DNA from: Prevotellaceae bacterium
GTDB lineage: Bacteria > Bacteroidota > Bacteroidia > Bacteroidales > UBA932
Length of the DNA stretch: 6,733 nucleotides
Direction of reading: 5' to 3'
Assembly: GCA_031288855.1 (NCBI GenBank)
Contig: JAITQQ010000124.1
Coordinates: 1-6,733, forward strand
Below the pieces are notes generated by a model. That model was given only the letters and a program-made list of their open reading frames with translations. It did no database searches and had not been told where the DNA came from. Every line of letters begins with the position of its first letter. The first letter of the stretch is position 1. The translations under genes and the position numbers were made by a program. This document shows, in pieces, positions 6,721 to 6,733 of this stretch.

Positions 6721-6733
6721 CGGAAAACTGTAA

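Noticed and set aside
1..6733. Search for a defence system, mobile element, CRISPR array, tRNA or rRNA
   Set aside because: I saw no transposase or integrase motifs, terminal inverted repeats, spaced direct-repeat array or recognisable tRNA/rRNA fold. All long coding regions have ordinary family assignments.

Overview
The window reads as ordinary chromosome from a member of the Bacteroidota, most likely the Bacteroidales. It encodes a SusC/RagA-type TonB-dependent outer-membrane protein. Two sites match the Bacteroidota -7 promoter consensus TAnnTTTG. The start codons are preceded by A/T-rich sequence without Shine-Dalgarno motifs. The branched-chain aminotransferase and the long-form ribosomal protein L25 also look like Bacteroidales versions. 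Genus cannot be told from the sequence alone.

Layout. Positions 1-1901 hold a minus-strand pair: ilvE (branched-chain aminotransferase), followed after a single base by a GTG-started, secreted endonuclease/exonuclease/phosphatase (EEP) family protein whose 3' end runs off the left edge. Positions 1902-2073 form a divergent intergenic region. It carries a good promoter and an apparently structured leader of about 80 nt for the rightward genes. Positions 2074-3286 hold the widely conserved pair rplY (ribosomal protein L25/TL5/Ctc type) and pth (peptidyl-tRNA hydrolase). An intrinsic-terminator-like hairpin is squeezed between them, right up against the pth start. Positions 3287-3425 are an intergenic region with only a weak promoter candidate. 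Positions 3426-6602 are one large SusC-like gene. Positions 6603-6733 are non-coding A/T-rich DNA ending in a good -7 element that points rightward, so the next gene probably has its own transcript.

How they work together. rplY and pth both serve translation: 5S rRNA binding in the 50S subunit, and recycling of peptidyl-tRNA. ilvE performs the last step of Leu/Ile/Val synthesis, or the first step of their breakdown. The EEP protein is exported and probably cleaves a phosphodiester or phosphomonoester, substrate unknown. The SusC-like protein is an outer-membrane importer with no SusD partner adjacent on the right within the window.

I see no strong evidence of a novel multi-gene system, mobile element, CRISPR array, tRNA or rRNA. 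The most interesting non-coding signals are the rplY leader, the rplY-pth terminator, and the pentamer-repeat promoter at the right edge.
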